Made by a program: the position numbers and the translations under genes
Shown: positions 63,435 through 64,000 of the stretch, one piece after another
Layout of the letters: each line of letters begins with the position of its first letter
Position numbering within the stretch: the stretch's first letter is position 1
Assembly (NCBI RefSeq): GCF_014678725.1
Contig: NZ_CP061497.1
Coordinates: forward strand, 2,124,001-2,188,000
Length of the DNA: 64,000 nt
From: Thermomonas sp. XSG
GTDB lineage: Bacteria; Pseudomonadota; Gammaproteobacteria; Xanthomonadales; Xanthomonadaceae
Reading direction: 5' to 3'
Notes under the pieces: model-generated
Database searches by the model: none
What the model was told of the DNA's origin: nothing
Seen by the model: only the letters and a program-made list of their open reading frames with translations

Positions 63435-63689
63435 TCATCTCGGCGCGTCCGCGCCCTGCGCGAACACCAGCTGGAAACCTTTCCTCAGCTGCGCGTCGCG
63501 TTCCTTTTCCAGTGCCGCAAGGGCACTGGGCTGGTCGCTGTACAGGGTCTTGCGCAGGGTGCTGCGGCCACCGGTCTGGCCGGTCTCGCGCAGCAGCTCC
63601 CAGCCGCCCAGCAGGTCGGGCTGGAGCTGGAGCTGGACGAAGCGCGGGGCTTCGCGGCCATCGGGGCGTTGTTGCAGCAGCAGGCGCAT
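63435..63689 (-). CDS. Small WGR-domain protein
   Basis: An 84-residue protein that is essentially one WGR domain: FVQLQLQPDLLGGWELLRETGQTGGR (about residues 17-42), then a conserved YSDQPSALAALEKERDAQLRKGFQLV. WGR domains occur in PARPs and bacterial MolR-like regulators; stand-alone copies have no assigned role. It shares the strand and probably a transcript with hemE. Confidence 0.8.
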   Translation of the reverse strand: MRLLLQQRPDGREAPRFVQLQLQPDLLGGWELLRETGQTGGRSTLRKTLYSDQPSALAALEKERDAQLRKGFQLVFAQGADAPR

Positions 63690-63786
63690 GGGGCGGCATT
63701 GTAAGGTGCGGGACCGGCGCCCGCGCGTCCCGGCGCCCTGCCGGCCCCGCGGAGCGGATGCGGGCTACAACCTTCGGGAGAACGAC

Positions 63787-64000
63787 ATGCAGCGCGTGAC
63801 GGGCATCGGCGGCATTTTCTTCAAGTCACCCGACCCCAAGCGCCTCGGTGCCTGGTACCGGGAGCATCTGGGCCTGGACGTCACCGACTGGGGCGGCGTG
63901 GTGTTCCAGTGGGGCGGTCCGGACAGTCCCCCGGGGATGACGCTGTGGAGCCCGTTTGCCGCGGACACCGACTACATGGCGCCCAGCATCGCGCCGTTCA
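63787..64000 (+). CDS. VOC/glyoxalase-fold protein, N-terminal part (runs off window)
   Basis: The ATG at 63787 has GGGAG about 8 nt upstream. The 71 visible residues (RVTGIGGIFFKSPDPKRLGAWYREHLGLDV, then GVVFQW) match the first beta-alpha-beta module of glyoxalase/bleomycin-resistance (VOC) proteins. No metal ligand or substrate can be assigned from the part seen. The frame is open at the window end. Confidence 0.8.
   Translation, partial: MQRVTGIGGIFFKSPDPKRLGAWYREHLGLDVTDWGGVVFQWGGPDSPPGMTLWSPFAADTDYMAPSIAPF

Overview
The window is a GC-rich gammaproteobacterial chromosome segment. It most resembles the Xanthomonadaceae (Lysobacter, Luteimonas, Thermomonas or Pseudoxanthomonas type). The pointers are the order tolA-tolB-pal-cpoB-queE-queC-tRNA-Lys, a metX-metB-hom operon behind a SAM-I riboswitch, an Oar-type TonB-dependent receptor beside TPR-sulfotransferases, several c-di-GMP and 'Reg_prop' sensor genes, a lysine/alanine-repeat H1-like protein, and a Xanthomonas-type intergenic element whose antisense translation reads like 'FSPR-RE'. 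The family call is inference from gene content; no alignment was run.

Layout. 1-5113: cell-envelope Tol-Pal genes and two queuosine genes. 5115-5513: tRNA-Lys(UUU) followed by four full and one partial ~72-bp unit that look like decayed tandem copies of the tRNA. 5558-9031 (minus): nucleoside permease and sugar kinase, then a membrane GGDEF protein. 9195-12192: SPFH/NfeD pair and glycine-cleavage gcvT and gcvH. 12193-13646: long non-coding leader with a promoter, a terminator-like hairpin and a second hairpin, ahead of the H1-like gene. 13664-17648: serine beta-lactamase-like hydrolase, LemA and an M48 protease. 17694-24490: GMC oxidoreductase, a nucleotide-exchanger-like transporter, a hotdog protein, and fadE with a divergent TetR gene and a palindromic operator over the fadE promoter. 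24580-26331: GTP-dependent PEP carboxykinase.

26587-33958 is the most accessory-looking block: a complete Oar-like receptor, two translationally coupled TPR-sulfotransferases, and the C-terminal remnant of a second receptor. 34068-36035: ECF sigma factor, membrane anti-sigma-like protein and a DUF4097 beta-repeat protein. 36156-45709: exported protein, Hsp33, MtgA, GT2 glycosyltransferase, CBS protein, small unknown protein, AsmA, release factor 3 and an HDOD protein. 45622-50310: M23 peptidase and the riboswitch-controlled methionine operon. 50253-62139: c-di-GMP/sensor region (propeller-GGDEF plus MASE1-GGDEF-EAL; propeller hybrid histidine kinase) interrupted by sdaA, a glutaredoxin-like gene, yceI and cytochrome b561. 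62171-64000: a 26-bp perfect inverted repeat, hemE, a WGR-domain protein and the start of a VOC-family gene.

The most unusual signals are the tRNA-Lys-derived tandem array, the structured leader or candidate small RNA upstream of the H1-like gene, and the receptor/sulfotransferase locus with its deleted receptor copy. Most of the rest is ordinary chromosomal content with tight operons (ATGA/GTGA overlaps) and visible intrinsic terminators.
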